Positions 34,201 through 39,804 are shown, numbered from the stretch's first letter. The stretch: 64,000 bases of DNA from Pisaster brevispinus (GCA_023634235.1 JAMKCF010000001.1:186001-250000); one strand, 5' to 3'. A program made the numbers and translations. Notes: generated by a model not told the origin, from the sequence alone.

Positions 34201-36092
34201 CACATGTACCCATGAAAAGTAAATTTATTTTCAAACTTAATATTGCAGTTCCTTAATCATTCATATGGTTTAAAAAAAATGCTTTTGGTATTCAGCAATG
34301 GTTTTATCTTTCTGGAATATTAGTCCCTTTTTCATTTCCACTCGCTTAACAAACAACCGTAATTTTATTCTTGAAGATTGTTGGAACATATTGATCGAAA
34401 CGTTGATACCTCGCCAAATCTTTTTAAAGCCTTCACAGCTCAATAGATTTCTTTGGGTGGTAAACCGCAAACATTAGTTTCTGTGTTATTGTTGTCATGG
34501 TCTACATTTTAATGTTATATCTAAAGCCACTGTTTTTAAACTTAGCACATGGTCTAACCTTCCATGACCTCACAGTAGTCGCCTCTCCAGCCGTTATCAC
34601 AGACGCATCTGTAGTGACGCGTTGATTCAAGAGAGCGCGTGTCCGGCACGCAGAACGCACCATTCAGACAACTGTGGTTGCAACATGGGCAGCTAGGTGA
34701 TTCGTCTATCTGCAGAAAACCACGCTTTATTTGTGAAGCAATTGCTATAAACTTTCAAGATTTAAGTAATTTTCTTGGATTTAAATGATACAGAAAACGT
34801 GAGTATCAGGAAATGCAACTCCAACTAGCTGTAGTCAGAAAATTTCCGTAAAGTCATTGAATATTACATTGGACGCAAACACGCTTATGATTGTGCGTAA
34901 AAAATGCAGCTGTGTCTAGTAGCTGGCTCATGTTATTCTGATATGGTATTCGTAGATCATTACATGATATGTTTTACTTGGTTAATTAATTAGTAATCAC
35001 ATTTCGTGCTTATTGCATGGCGCCATGCATGTAAAGTCACTGCCGTCATTTGACTGTTAAGTTGACTGTGGTAGCCCTTACCATTAAGATTTGTGAATCT
35101 CGGTCGAGATAAACCGGATTTTCATCACCAGTCCCCTTTACCAAATCTCCGGGGAAATCAAGCCGAGTGACCCCATTGAGCTCGCAGAGCCCACCCAAAG
35201 GGAAGTAGTTGAGAGACTTGCACCCAGCAAGGTTTACACACTGCAGACCGCATTGGATGAAACTTGTTACGTGATGAAGCGTACGAATCGTATGGTTCAG
35301 AAGTTGGTAGTTTCGAAGCTTATCGCCCAGACCTGCGTTTGTGATAAAATATTAAAGAACATTTTTGATATTTGGAAGTGAATAAGCTACAATCTGAGTG
35401 GTATTGATAATGGTAGACGGCAAATATATTCCTTTCCGGCCCTGCCACGAGCTTGGCTGTACTTCCTTACCCAATCACACTGTATAGTCTAAAGGTCTGC
35501 TTGGAAGTTAGTGGCGTTGCCTGGCTGTTAAGAGCACCAGATTCGAGCTCTGGAGATTCTGATCAGCAGAGTGTAGGTTCTAGTCCCTTTCCTGTCACAA
35601 AATACTTTACCATAACTCTTTGCTGTGTCCTTCGGATATGAAATTGAACTGTAGATCCATTGTATTAGGTTCGGTAGTGCACGTAGAATAACCCAGAACA
35701 CTTAATGTGGAAGAGTAGGGGTTTACCTTGGTGTTTCTGGTTCACAACCATTAAGCACCCTTGTTTGCATGTTTTCTCAAGTATTTTTTCCCTTTTTACA
35801 GCTTTACGCTAACATTCACTTCTGAAATACTCTCGAAACATTAAATAGATAGGCCTAATACAGACCATCAATCAAACGTTGTTTATTTCGTTTGCAGCAA
35901 TCGAAATAATAATAATACTTTTATTTTTAAGAACGCATACTATTAACCTTCCTCTGAGACTTCCGTGTATATCCGTATGCCTCCTTTTTACTTACCTGCC
36001 TTTGTGACATCATCAACTACTTCCAAGGTTTGTCCGCACATGATCTCTATCATTAAAACGACAACCATGCATGTAGCAGCTCTCAAAGCCAT
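9939..36092 (-). CDS. Secreted PAN-EGF-TSP1-TSP1-SRCR-FAMeT multidomain protein (9 exons, 523 aa)
   Basis: I joined nine minus-strand exons: 35996-36092, 35082-35332, 34559-34709, 33551-33712, 16032-16178, 15437-15604, 11968-12123, 11550-11714, 9939-10213. Every junction is AG/GT and every phase agrees, giving 1572 nt including the stop. Order: signal peptide (about 1-20), PAN/apple-type domain (33-116), EGF-like (117-166), TSP1 (167-220), TSP1 (221-269), SRCR (270-377), FAMeT-like C-terminus (378-523). These are extracellular adhesion or recognition modules. With no transmembrane segment the product should be secreted, plausibly an immune or matrix protein; no catalytic role can be assigned. 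The FAMeT-like domain (Methyltransf_FA) is widespread in invertebrate extracellular proteins and is not evidence of methyltransferase activity. An LTR retrotransposon sits antisense in intron 4, and three C-type lectin exons sit in intron 6. The exon chain rests on phase and domain continuity, not transcripts. Confidence 0.82.
10610..10710. repeat. Possible degenerate GGGTCA-rich element
   Basis: Phrases such as gggtcagaattgacc and gtgtcaacatgactc resemble the dispersed family seen clearly at 38.4, 48.4 and 55.0 kb. The copy is weak and without clear ends. Confidence 0.35.
10774..11176. repeat. Diverged minisatellite, about 70-bp unit
   Basis: Five to six degenerate copies share gtaggatttgaaactttgcatggtgg, here split as gtaggatttgaaac and tttgcatggtgg, followed by agatacaatc. 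They lie in intron 8 of the PAN-SRCR gene. Confidence 0.75.
11550..11714 (-). CDS. PAN-SRCR gene exon 8: FAMeT-like domain, first half
   Basis: Phase 1-1. It begins VACPTYR and includes FRVDISIQSAGTVRILLS and DPVYTI, which match the first strands of the Methyltransf_FA (FAMeT) fold. Acceptor tttccccag, donor ATAA/gtgagt. Confidence 0.75.
11968..12123 (-). CDS. PAN-SRCR gene exon 7: C-terminal half of the SRCR domain
   Basis: Phase 1-1. It continues the SRCR fold with FGPGEGAIHVKNMQC, LSQCSHSNW and a final GLTC. With exon 6 this gives a full-length SRCR of about 100 residues with conserved cysteines. This exon was found by hand on the minus strand, and its frame is short and has no ATG of its own. 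Confidence 0.9.
13125..13477. repeat. 39-bp minisatellite derived from the lectin stop-codon region
   Basis: About nine copies of a 39-bp unit (tattgcaacctaacatcc, then agactactcacattgg). On the minus strand each unit starts with the last codons and stop of the lectin exon and goes on to an AATAAA. Six of the eight downstream units keep AATAAA exactly; one has AATACA and one AATAAT. Confidence 0.9.
13440..13445 (-). terminator. First of several poly(A) signals behind the lectin stop
   Basis: AATAAA on the minus strand, 17 bases after the lectin stop codon, repeated in most 39-bp units downstream. Confidence 0.65.
13463..13668 (-). CDS. Lectin exon C: ligand-loop half of the CTLD and stop
   Basis: Phase 1 in. 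It holds RWLDGNRMTYF, the QPD triplet, and the last three canonical cysteines (CLHI, NKC, TLC). The stop TAG at 13463-13465 lies at the edge of the 39-bp minisatellite. The acceptor is tgtctctacag. Confidence 0.88.
13463..14944 (-). CDS. C-type lectin domain in three exons: alternative C-terminus or nested gene
   Basis: Three minus-strand exons (14826-14944, 14293-14389, 13463-13668) join in matching phases (1-0, 0-1, 1-stop) into one complete C-type lectin domain of about 140 residues. Motifs in order: CDPGWLYFDGFCYLF, FDEAQEDC, VSILSKGEEEFVL, TWLGAQS, WLDG, TQPD, CLHI, VNKC, TLC. QPD is the galactose-type form of the calcium and sugar-binding triplet; the usual WND is replaced by WHV-N, so binding is uncertain. 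No signal peptide or start ATG was found between exon 6 and these exons, and the first begins in phase 1. It can therefore follow exon 5 (TSP1) or exon 6 of the surrounding gene in frame. A nested gene with an unseen first exon is the alternative. Confidence 0.82.
13960..14170. repeat. Low-complexity A-rich tract (AAATA-type)
   Basis: A 200-bp stretch dominated by aaataaataa-type repeats between lectin exons B and C. Confidence 0.85.
14293..14389 (-). CDS. Lectin exon B: central CTLD strands
   Basis: Phase 0 in, phase 1 out, 32 codons. VSILSKGEEEF and TWLGAQSVS fit the conserved SI-S-E-F and WLG positions of CTLDs. Boundaries: aactgcag and CAAG/gtgaac. Confidence 0.82.
14826..14944 (-). CDS. 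Lectin exon A: N-terminal loop and first helix of the CTLD
   Basis: Phase 1 in, phase 0 out. It contains DYVCDPGWLYFDGFC and FDEAQEDCLQQ. The acceptor ataaattag is weak in pyrimidines; the donor ATG/gtaagt is strong. Confidence 0.82.
15437..15604 (-). CDS. PAN-SRCR gene exon 6: N-terminal half of the SRCR domain
   Basis: Phase 1-1. WRLVDGYSPGHGRLEVY, then GEWGTVC and VACRTLGL, are the start of a scavenger-receptor cysteine-rich domain. The exon stops at PEPGT/gtaagt and is completed by exon 7, 3.3 kb downstream. Three lectin exons lie in between. Confidence 0.9.
16032..16178 (-). CDS. PAN-SRCR gene exon 5: thrombospondin type-1 repeat (second)
   Basis: Symmetrical phase 1-1 exon with WASWVNSGEC, KCGYGTVNRTRVC and a closing CRSVSC. 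It is a more divergent TSP1 repeat than exon 4. It ends at GACG/gtaagc. Because it ends in phase 1 it could splice either to the SRCR exon or to the first lectin exon. Confidence 0.88.
16686..16740. repeat. Direct duplication of about 27 bp
   Basis: The phrase ggggcacattgccacctact followed by cct occurs twice in tandem. Confidence 0.85.
16800..17460. repeat. Degenerate tandem repeat with acgttgt/acaacgt motifs, about 65-bp period
   Basis: Units share cacgttgt, a stretch like gtattttggta, and attaaaacgtaat. They become more diverged towards 17460. No coding sequence is seen. The rest of 16.2-18.2 kb is unremarkable intron. Confidence 0.7.
18206..18277 (-). pseudogene. tRNA-like sequence (tRNA pseudogene or SINE head)
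   Basis: The minus strand folds as a 72-nt cloverleaf: acceptor GGCTGGA with TCCAGTC (one G-T), D-arm TAGCTCAGTTGGTAGAGT, T-arm with GGTTCAAGTC. The anticodon would be GTT, but position 33 is C instead of T, the anticodon stem ends in a T-T mismatch and the T-stem has one mismatch. These faults argue against a working tRNA. The LTR element inserted 31 bp beyond it. Confidence 0.5.
18309..19390 (+). repeat. 5' LTR
   Basis: 1082 bp starting TG and ending CA. A possible TATA-like tttaatatattt stands near 18335. AATAAA-type hexamers occur near 18855, 18958 and 19127. It includes two similar segments around gacgcgtggt (about 18700 and 18770). Confidence 0.95.
19393..19410 (+). other. Primer-binding site, tRNA-Leu(CAA)
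   Basis: tggtgtcagaagtgggat, two bases after the 5' LTR, is complementary to the 3' end of animal tRNA-Leu(CAA) including CCA. The tRNA match is from my knowledge of that tRNA. Confidence 0.8.
19500..19763 (+). CDS. Short leader ORF with one membrane segment (87 aa)
   Basis: ATG at 19500 opens an 87-residue frame between the primer-binding site and gag. Residues about 4-26 are strongly hydrophobic (VVYLFLIFLVIVVLILSGLL), followed by basic residues (RTRLELNRLRR), the profile of a type I-like or signal-anchor mini-protein. The rest is Ser/Thr/Arg-rich. It is not a known part of gag. Whether it is translated, acts as an upstream ORF that limits gag, or is chance, cannot be told from one copy. 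Confidence 0.45.
   Translation: MKDWLVVYLFLIFLVIVVLILSGLLIRTRLELNRLRRVAKEQSTTLLRIRCLASRTQSVGSLRSQSLTTSLDVTGSPGRRWLSVATV
19893..21380 (+). CDS. gag: Retrotransposon Gag polyprotein (495 aa)
   Basis: The first in-frame ATG is at 19893. Residues in the middle resemble the retrotransposon gag capsid region (YDGKVLWREYHRHF, then LRLLGDTG and LLERRFG). Near the C-terminus is one CCHC zinc knuckle, CFNCGQGGHLARECK, typical of nucleocapsid RNA binding. The frame ends at 21378-21380 and overlaps the upstream-open pol frame from 21287. It would package the element RNA in virus-like particles. Confidence 0.93.
   Translation: MSVGGKGTTDTLSVDAEIERLRMELQWSHMKKDLIAKRLEASLGHSAHGNMPPAHGRVRQGDFRDGFGAMGETTEAFRSPRELVNSDLLAPEVVPKSQNISFGESTPLRVGSPRTFPRTEISPMAEELSAQVDEDFITFFSGQGSRGPRSRKTNPFIEEVQDVNPRGTNPFLEESEVMTPKKEHQMVDGENQRTAVGRPNRRPNIVPDRYDGKVLWREYHRHFESCRDVNGWSDEQAARFLTASLHGNALRLLGDTGQRYTYRALVKLLERRFGPGRQSENFLVELRHRRQGPRETLQELGQVVLELTARAYPELQEDARERLAKNHFIDAVDSHTIREGINRARPRNLDEAVQAALETESFEKVEQQRLCDRKPPKLVRATDSDFEQRLGSMETNLGEQTRSLQTLAELLRSLVGQVRGSSSDKGVPSGDAHKPQQRQTGGRKCFNCGQGGHLARECKRPRKTEAKASGNAIQPPIGSVGRLDIAEDPKDLTVT
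21356..21362 (+). promoter_or_regulatory. Candidate -1 ribosomal frameshift heptamer CCCAAAA
   Basis: Read in the gag frame this is C CCA AAA, the canonical X XXY YYZ form, 16-18 nt before the gag stop. It lies inside the 94-nt region (21287-21380) where gag and pol frames overlap, and pol is in the -1 frame. I did not establish a downstream pseudoknot. Confidence 0.65.
21431..25351 (+). CDS. pol: Pol polyprotein: protease, reverse transcriptase, RNase H, integrase
   Basis: About 1306 residues, counted from 21431 (a GTG; the frame is open back to 21287 and is probably entered by frameshift, so there need be no start codon). Aspartic protease: DTGSTDTLIS at about 31. Reverse transcriptase: YLDDIIVFG at about 458. 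RNase H: DTDASGEGIG at about 603. Integrase: zinc-binding H-H-C-C around 847-895, then the D, D, E positions at AIDLLGP (about 918), SDQGRNF (about 979) and MVERFN (about 1015). GPW...HVDRLKPY near 1155-1190 is a GPY/F module. No chromodomain is seen; the tail is an acidic EEVTE-type repeat. No stop or frameshift breaks the frame. Confidence 0.96.
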   Translation: MITLPVSDTGPQFGLFVDGVVRATKCRFLIDTGSTDTLISSSVYYDIPEQQRPVLETQGVIVKQVDGSPLPVLGKADVEVQVGKTTRLVKAIFTGMKYPGILGMDFLVPTGGVLDFQSKEWRLNGEKIKCTSMAGDPFIGRVVVSRTIEIPSGHEAIVPGVISRGKTGAAGPGIVEPMEGGGGLAQKGLVLGRSLVNVASEVIPLRVFNPGKETRVAREGMTVGVLSQVETESINGGGGLTTEAEPGFPVHLQDLFDRGTTNVEGKHHGEIRKCLVDFQDVFSKGDHDIGRTNIVEHQIKTGDAQPIKERPRRHPHCNQQEIQRQVGELMERGVIEPSDSPWAANVVLVSKKDGTKRFCVDYRRLNAVTIKDAYPVPRIDETFDALHGAQWFTTLDLASGYWQVALDDDASEKSTFVVRNGLYRWKCMPFGLCNAPATFERLMEKIMAGLQWEILLVYLDDIIVFGKTVTETVNRLRIVLDRLRQAGLKLKPGKCHLFQKSVAYLGHIVSAEGVATDPKKVQAVAEWPVPKCVRDVRSFLGLASYYRKFIKGFAGIASPLHALTEKAREFVWTTACQEAFDQLKGRLQSAPILSYPVPEGNFILDTDASGEGIGAVLSQIQGGEEKVLAYASRKLSRPERNYCVTRRELLAVVVYLKNFKQYLYGRPVTVRTDHAALRWLLNFRNPEGQLARWLEVISQYDVTIEHRPGKKHGNADGLSRQQCKQCGRDEDMNNEIRGLTSEVKSQEGELRVRGLVAQPMIPQEEMRDTQLQDETMNWVLKYKEEGRSRGVWKTMSHLSAASKTYWALWDQLEVKEGLLYKRWESDDGRSVRWLLVVPKKFRRTVVDELHGGQLSGHLGVSKTLAKVKHRYFWVGMSAGIRSSLRACDLCARRKSAARKRRAPLQQYRVGVPMERVAIDLLGPLPRTDSGNLWILVVGDYCTKWMEAYPLPDSTARTVALKLVNEFVCRFGVPQELHSDQGRNFESDVFREMCQILGITKTRTTAYNPKSDGMVERFNKTLVNMVAVLIDPKRRQKDWDESLPYATFAYRCTPQESTGESPNMMMLGREVYLPVDLVTGCPEVQEGTDTDFAEKLRHNMQCAHERAKVCLGKSAKRQKQNYDRHASEHGLKAGQFVWLFNPAKKKHVSPKLQLRWEGPWLIVKKLSDVVVRIQQKRGGKFKVVHVDRLKPYVGEEREPWDGPYSEEVTESPLAEEVTALHEEVTERPLIEEVTTPQEEFQAVESLSEEAIVSEGELVPAMGNKGAEGPDVEVGSGPPEVVDRTPPRRNPRRNRRLPKRFLDRTVDR
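25396..25421 (+). promoter_or_regulatory. Splice-acceptor-like tract before the third ORF
   Basis: A pyrimidine-rich run (ctgtgttttttgtttg) ends in ttaacag at 25421, 15 bases before the ATG of the third ORF. This is where a spliced subgenomic mRNA would join. The matching donor in the leader was not identified. Confidence 0.5.
25436..26233 (+). CDS. Third ORF: C2H2 zinc-finger protein (265 aa)
   Basis: The frame starts at ATG 25436, after pol and before the 3' LTR, where env-like genes lie in some gypsy elements. It has no signal peptide or membrane segment. Residues about 20-43 form one C2H2 finger (CEQCQNSFSHRQ...HVRETH) and about 51-73 a second, less regular one (CKRCPYK...HHYSLCH). A Pro/Ser-rich linker of about 130 residues and a basic C-terminal segment follow. 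A nucleic-acid-binding accessory role is the natural guess; it is not an envelope protein. Confidence 0.85.
   Translation: MTGKRENTLVERRPKKPRRFRCEQCQNSFSHRQGLWRHVRETHGPVMLLYCKRCPYKAARRATFNHHYSLCHQSFMWEGRLIQAEVERKQSGPSVARLVAAGWRKAAETVSVAPPSPTENPTPEDQPMATPNELSFEQEESSDEVVISLSPTPISPLQRPVSPEPLSAPLPVVLPPRGKPRGMMALAASTSPPGSPSSDTSMPALERVLPRRKATTETASQTPPGRVRVKALVKDQRTRLFFHAGREVKREEFCVTYEEWVDITN
26234..26936 (+). other. Untranslated region between the third ORF and the 3' LTR
   Basis: A+T-rich and without a credible ORF. The expected purine tract is not adjacent to the LTR; the nearest is ggagagaaggaagag at about 26771-26785, some 150 bp upstream. Confidence 0.7.
26937..28018 (+). repeat. 3' LTR
   Basis: Same 1082-bp length as the 5' LTR, and it reads as identical to it throughout. 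It is followed by atat, the right copy of the target duplication. Confidence 0.95.
28080..29600 (-). pseudogene. CR1/L2-like LINE fragment (endonuclease end and linker)
   Basis: Read from 29500 downwards, the minus strand gives YPEIGIIILGDFN, then SDHVCITWKPK, which are the conserved end of an AP-type endonuclease domain, and then DKPWLTPYIKN, the motif between endonuclease and RT in CR1/L2-type LINEs. Frameshifts occur, and a foldback element interrupts the endonuclease at 28655-29339. No RT domain is seen in the window, so this is a 5'- and 3'-truncated relic. A second, diverged short copy of the insertion-site segment is at about 29520-29590. Confidence 0.75.
28655..29339. mobile_element. 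Foldback element with long inverted repeats
   Basis: The outer arms (tacggagctctggaagtgcc...) are inverted copies, and each arm continues inward as tandem units of about 58 bp, built on gataatttatctcggg and gatgtcgacatcc, almost to a short unique centre near 28980-29040. The 6-bp sequence aaaatc flanks both ends (28649-28654 and 29340-29345), a target-site duplication. There is no coding capacity. Removing the element and one aaaatc restores an open LINE endonuclease frame. Confidence 0.9.
29850..29942 (+). other. Orphan exon-like segment (93 nt)
   Basis: A good acceptor (cctcattactgtag) and a good donor (TTACAG/gtaaat) bound 93 nt that is open in phase 1 (NIGNYAGQGETFPAAAQYF...). I recognise no domain and found no partner exon. 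It could belong to the hyaluronidase relic downstream or be chance. Confidence 0.25.
30631..32400 (+). pseudogene. Hyaluronidase (GH56) pseudogene
   Basis: The ATG at 30631 opens a signal-peptide-like start. A one-base frameshift near 30780 then shifts to the frame giving AVWNVKNSSKCYEQFGVDL and IGIYPYI, which is the N-terminal part of glycosyl hydrolase family 56. After a 1-kb gap an acceptor at 32041 leads to EDLNNTVLMSAERG and GVIIWGDNYDTNS, then in other frames LGPLGHKITKAAK and the EGF-like CNNHGRC...CECNAGWSG, which form the usual C-terminus. At least two further frame breaks lie near 32170 and 32230. The catalytic middle (the Asp-x-Glu segment) is missing. An intron-like acceptor is retained, so it is not a processed copy. 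It lies inside intron 4 of the PAN-SRCR gene on the opposite strand. Confidence 0.8.
31394..31740. repeat. Tandem repeat of about 50 bp with a hairpin in each unit
   Basis: About six to seven copies of ggggatagaattttctatcc plus cttgttcctcaa and agccgaaaagagga. The segment gggatag...ctatccc is a perfect inverted repeat in most units. Confidence 0.85.
33551..33712 (-). CDS. PAN-SRCR gene exon 4: thrombospondin type-1 repeat (first)
   Basis: Symmetrical phase 1-1 exon. It has the TSP1 pattern WSSWSTWSQCSKTCGKG followed by SRTRVC and later paired cysteines. Its donor, GCAG/gtaatt, opens the 17-kb intron that contains the LTR element. Confidence 0.92.
33811..33860. repeat. Imperfect hexanucleotide repeat (GCCGAA/GCCAAA type)
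   Basis: Eight variants of the hexamer agccra/gccaaa in a row, in intron 3 of the PAN-SRCR gene. Confidence 0.85.
34559..34709 (-). CDS. PAN-SRCR gene exon 3: EGF-like domain
   Basis: Phase 0 in, phase 1 out. The pattern C-x-CC-x3-C-x4-G-x2-C, then CVCDNGWRGDYCE, is a standard EGF-like module. The acceptor is ttctgcag and the donor GGAAG/gttaga. Confidence 0.85.
35082..35332 (-). CDS. PAN-SRCR gene exon 2: PAN/apple-type domain
   Basis: The exon reads in phase 1 and out phase 0. Cysteine spacing in CGLQCVNLAGCKSLNYF, followed by GGLCELN, is typical of PAN/apple domains, which bind carbohydrate or protein ligands. Splice sites: acgcag before the exon and ATG/gtaag after it. Confidence 0.82.
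35490..35770 (+). mobile_element. tRNA-derived SINE
   Basis: The head (gtggcgttgcctggctgtta, then ctggagattctgatcag and the B-box-like ggttctagtcc) is tRNA-derived. The body (gtgcacgtagaataacccag, then aggggtttaccttggtgttt) is a type common in marine deuterostome genomes. It lies in intron 1 of the PAN-SRCR gene. Confidence 0.65.
35996..36092 (-). CDS. PAN-SRCR gene exon 1: signal peptide
   Basis: The ATG at 36090-36092 begins a signal peptide: a short basic start, a hydrophobic core with MVVVLMI, and a small-residue end near MCG. An in-frame ATG at 36200 would put a hydrophilic stretch before the signal, so I prefer the inner start. The exon ends at GCAG/gtaag in phase 1. Confidence 0.8.
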
Positions 36093-36559
36093 AGTAATGA
36101 ATGGTAGATTCAATCTGCTACGAATATTCCACGAGATAAGGTTCCGAGACCATTTTCCGAACCTCCCGGAGATAATGTAGGAATGATCGTCTGTATGCAA
36201 CTATATACCACGCAGACAGCCACTCCAACAATCAATATTACTACACCTTTTTACGGTGACAATTTCACGGAGCTCCTTGAGTGCAAACCACTTTGGACTG
36301 TGAGGGCCATAAGGTGTAGACCACCGAACTCAAGTTCAGCACCCACCAATTGCATGGAGCTGTTATACGCACCAAATAGCTTGAATGAGGTTACCAGCCA
36401 AAAATACACATGAACAGTTTTGCATTGTTTCCTGCTTAGTTTTTACTTAGCATAACTTTTAAGGCAACAATATCTGCTCAAGCAGCTCTATAAAATTGAG
36501 CTCTTTTTTAGAATGTAATCGTATTTGGTTCGTATTTTGGATGGTTCGTATAGCGTAAT

Positions 36560-36780
36560 GCGTAAAACGTAAATTGTAGGTCCCATGTGCTGTGTATAGC
36601 ACGAAAAAGAATCCAGTACACTTACAGTGGAGAAGTGGTCTGCTCTTCTCTTTTCTTGTATTGGTTGGCTGCAGAGTGTGTTGCAAATCTTGCAGACCCC
36701 ATACAAGGTGCTATATATACAAACGTGTATCAATAACATAAGTGTTGGACCCCGGTGGCTTGGGGCAGCCAGTTGCCTCA
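36560..36780 (+). mobile_element. Truncated SINE body
   Basis: gtaggtcccatgtgctgtg and cacgaaaaagaatccagtac correspond to the body of the SINE at 35.6 kb (cacgtagaataacccagaac). The tRNA head is missing. Confidence 0.5.
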
Positions 36781-38374
36781 CAAATTCTTGCAAAACAGTG
36801 GGGAAAATTCAGGCTCAGCTAGAAGAACACAAAAATTGACAGAGAAAGCAAACCATACATTTAACCAGATATTAACAATGAGTACTTGTGGGTTTTTTTT
36901 TTGTGAGTGATATTTTGGGCAAGAATTACTAGAACGGCGATGTCGTGTGAGCCTGTTTTATTGAATAATAACCCCATTCTTGCCCCGAGTCTCTCGTCTA
37001 AATCCACCTGTGTTAACTATTGATTAAAAGGTGTAAAAACGATACTGAGTAACAATTATTCGATTCTCCATTTAATTTTACGTGGCTGGGATCGATACCA
37101 CCGGGTATCTTATTTAATGTCCGTTGAGGGTTAACATAAATGAAAATAACGTTTGAAGTTTTTAATTGCCCGTTAGAAAATGCTTCTAACAAATTAATTG
37201 TTTAAAATCTATATAGTTTGTTATGATTGCATTTCTGGTGTTATTGCCTGCGTCCTTGCTGAATGCTGTGCATTAATAATATAAAATAAGAAAATTCCCA
37301 TTCTCCAGATTTTAACAGACCTTAATGCATTGGGTGTGACGTCAGATGTTCGGCCTACCTTCTTTTGACCTCTAACAGAGGGCAGTAACCAACCTGTGAA
37401 AACTCTACCATATTATATTGGTTGGACGCGTTATAGATTGTGTTTATGTTCATCGTTCTTAATAGCAAGAATGGTTCAGAGAGTCTTTAAACGCTATGTC
37501 CTGGACGTTGCCAGTATTTCGGTCGTTAATTTGGCTGGGTCATAATTTCTCTGGAGAGAGGATTGGTTATAGGCCGACATGTATGAACTGAGCTTCCAGA
37601 TCTAAGGAAGTCAGTTTCCAGATGACTGCCAATCCCATAATTAAAGATGGAAGTGACGTATTTTAGACAATGACGTAACAAAAGACACCGTTCAAAGTTC
37701 ACCTGACTATTTTTTAATGAAGAGATTGCACGGAAGTACACCTTTAATAATACTAGTAGTAATGCACTACATGATTGAATATACAAGCCAACTATTTCAA
37801 TTAGTTTCTTTAGCCATAAGATTACGAAATTAAACTGTGGCAGGGCAAGTCAATATAAGAGATTAAAATCCTCTATGGGAAACCTACGATATCTAGGCCC
37901 AATTTCATGTCCTATCTTCCGAAGAATTCCGAACATACAGGCCTTAGAATTTCATGGGTCGTACGATCAAAATTCTGCAGTAAGAGTGCCATGAAATTTG
38001 GCCGGGCCAAGCAGAAAAAGGTAACCAGTCAAAATTCAATGAAGTTTATACTAATACGTTTGGTGCCAAACTCATTCTTTGCTTTGCTAAGGAGTTTGCT
38101 AAGTAATGTTTATGTAATTGGGCCAAGGTAGGACTAAAAACCCAATCCACGCTGCATGGGTCGGTCCAGTCTTGGCGGGATTTGAACTGGGGTCAATAGA
38201 GGTGAAAGCTTGGGGATAGAAAACAATGATTTTAATTACAAATTTGGCTGGATCATAGTTTAGGATTTTGAGTGCCTATCATCACTAGTACGGCCAGTGC
38301 TAAGGGTCCACTACCAAGGGTTCGGTCAAGGCTGGTGCCTAGGACGGGCCAAAGAGGAAACCATGTTACCCATT

Positions 38375-38560
38375 TCTGAGTCAGTAAGACGTGGACTCTT
38401 TGTCCACTCCAAATGACACAGAAATGAGTCAAACTGACGCAGAATCCGAGTTACAATCCCATTTTTGATCAGTGTTCCGGTCATTTCGACTCAAATATGG
38501 GTCCGACCCATAGGGAAACGGAATCCGGATCCATTCTGACCCGGAGTGCACAGTAACAGT
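38375..38560. mobile_element. GGGTCA-rich dispersed element, copy 1
   Basis: Shares gagtcaaactgacgcagaat and nearby phrases with copies at 48.3 and 55.0 kb. No coding capacity. Confidence 0.6.
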
Positions 38561-39073
38561 CCAATAATGATTTCCTCATACAGCTCTCCCACATTCACAG
38601 ATATATTTCTTTCTGAGAATGACTTATTACAATGCTATGCTACAGGAGTGATACAACTATTGCACAGTGCAGTATTTCAAATCAAACTATTGCAAATAAA
38701 TACCAGAATCTGCCACCTCAAAATAACAATAAATCTCATAAAATTAAACAATTAGTGCACAAAACTGATGCAAAAGATTTTCATAGCTGCTTCAAATTAA
38801 CAACAATTATGTAAATATGCTGTAAATATTATTTAATTACAGACACACAGAGGTCCAGAGAAGACCAGAAGTATAACATCCTCGAAAAATCCTTCTTTGT
38901 AAACTTAATGTTGAAGTTTTGTTTGTAATGATTGTTTTTATTTTAGGCAAAAACTACCCAAGTTTAAACACATGCCGCACTGCAGCTATAGCAAATATCG
39001 GAGGTATTATAAGTTAAACAAGCCCAATTTTTCAACTCGAATTTCACAAATGAACTTTCATTGATGTTTTCTA

Positions 39074-39206
39074 AAGCCGTATCCGAGTTGGTGGCTACGT
39101 CTACGGCTACGACTACGACTGTTGCTAAGGACGTCCTTTACTTCACTGCATGATGACGCGTCGATCCAGTCATAGCTGTAGCCGTAGCCACTAATTGGGA
39201 CACATA
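39074..39206. mobile_element. Small inverted-repeat element (MITE-like), copy 1
   Basis: gtatccgagttggtggctac at the left is inverted as gtagccactaattgggacac at the right, with ggctacg-type repeats inside each arm. A second copy is at 40.8 kb. Confidence 0.6.
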
Positions 39207-39749
39207 TTTATTAAATTTTGTGAACTTTTGTAGAAGAAATTTAGAAGTTTGAAAATTATAACCGTTTTAAACTTGGCGCCAGAGGGCACTGCCAAATATG
39301 ATGACATAATTATTTGTTTTAAGAGTCCAATGGAATATATTCTCATTTGTTTTTACATATACATTGACTTATCCCGATTTAAAAAGATGTTTCCCAAATA
39401 AAATAAACGTTTTCTAAACGAAAAAGACACGTGATTAAATTAGGAAGGGAAGACAACGAATAAGGCACAATGAATACCAAAAACGATTTAACTTTCTACA
39501 AACCTTACCGTAAAAATAAGTTGCTTTAAAATAAATGAAAAGTTAGTCTTTGGAAATGTGATGCTTTGAAGTTAAAATAAATAAAACGCATAAGCGTACG
39601 ACCCACTGCCCAGTGGGAGAACTGCCCTCCCAAAATAGGGCAAGCAATTGGGAAATTTCGGGCACCAATAAGAAAGAAGACCACCCGGTATTAGAAATTG
39701 GTTCTAATGTTTTTATCCGTGTAAAATTTCAGGCAAATCAACTGGCGAC

Positions 39750-39804
39750 ATGGCGACACTTTGTTTAAGGGGGCACAGAGCCCCCTTAAACAAAGTGTCG
39801 CCAT
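39750..39804. repeat. Perfect 25-bp hairpin with 5-nt loop
   Basis: atggcgacactttgtttaag plus ggggc is followed by the loop acaga and then its exact reverse complement. No mismatch in 25 base pairs. Confidence 0.95.

Noticed and set aside
35453..35641. 62-codon plus-strand ORF
   Set aside because: It is a translation of the SINE head.
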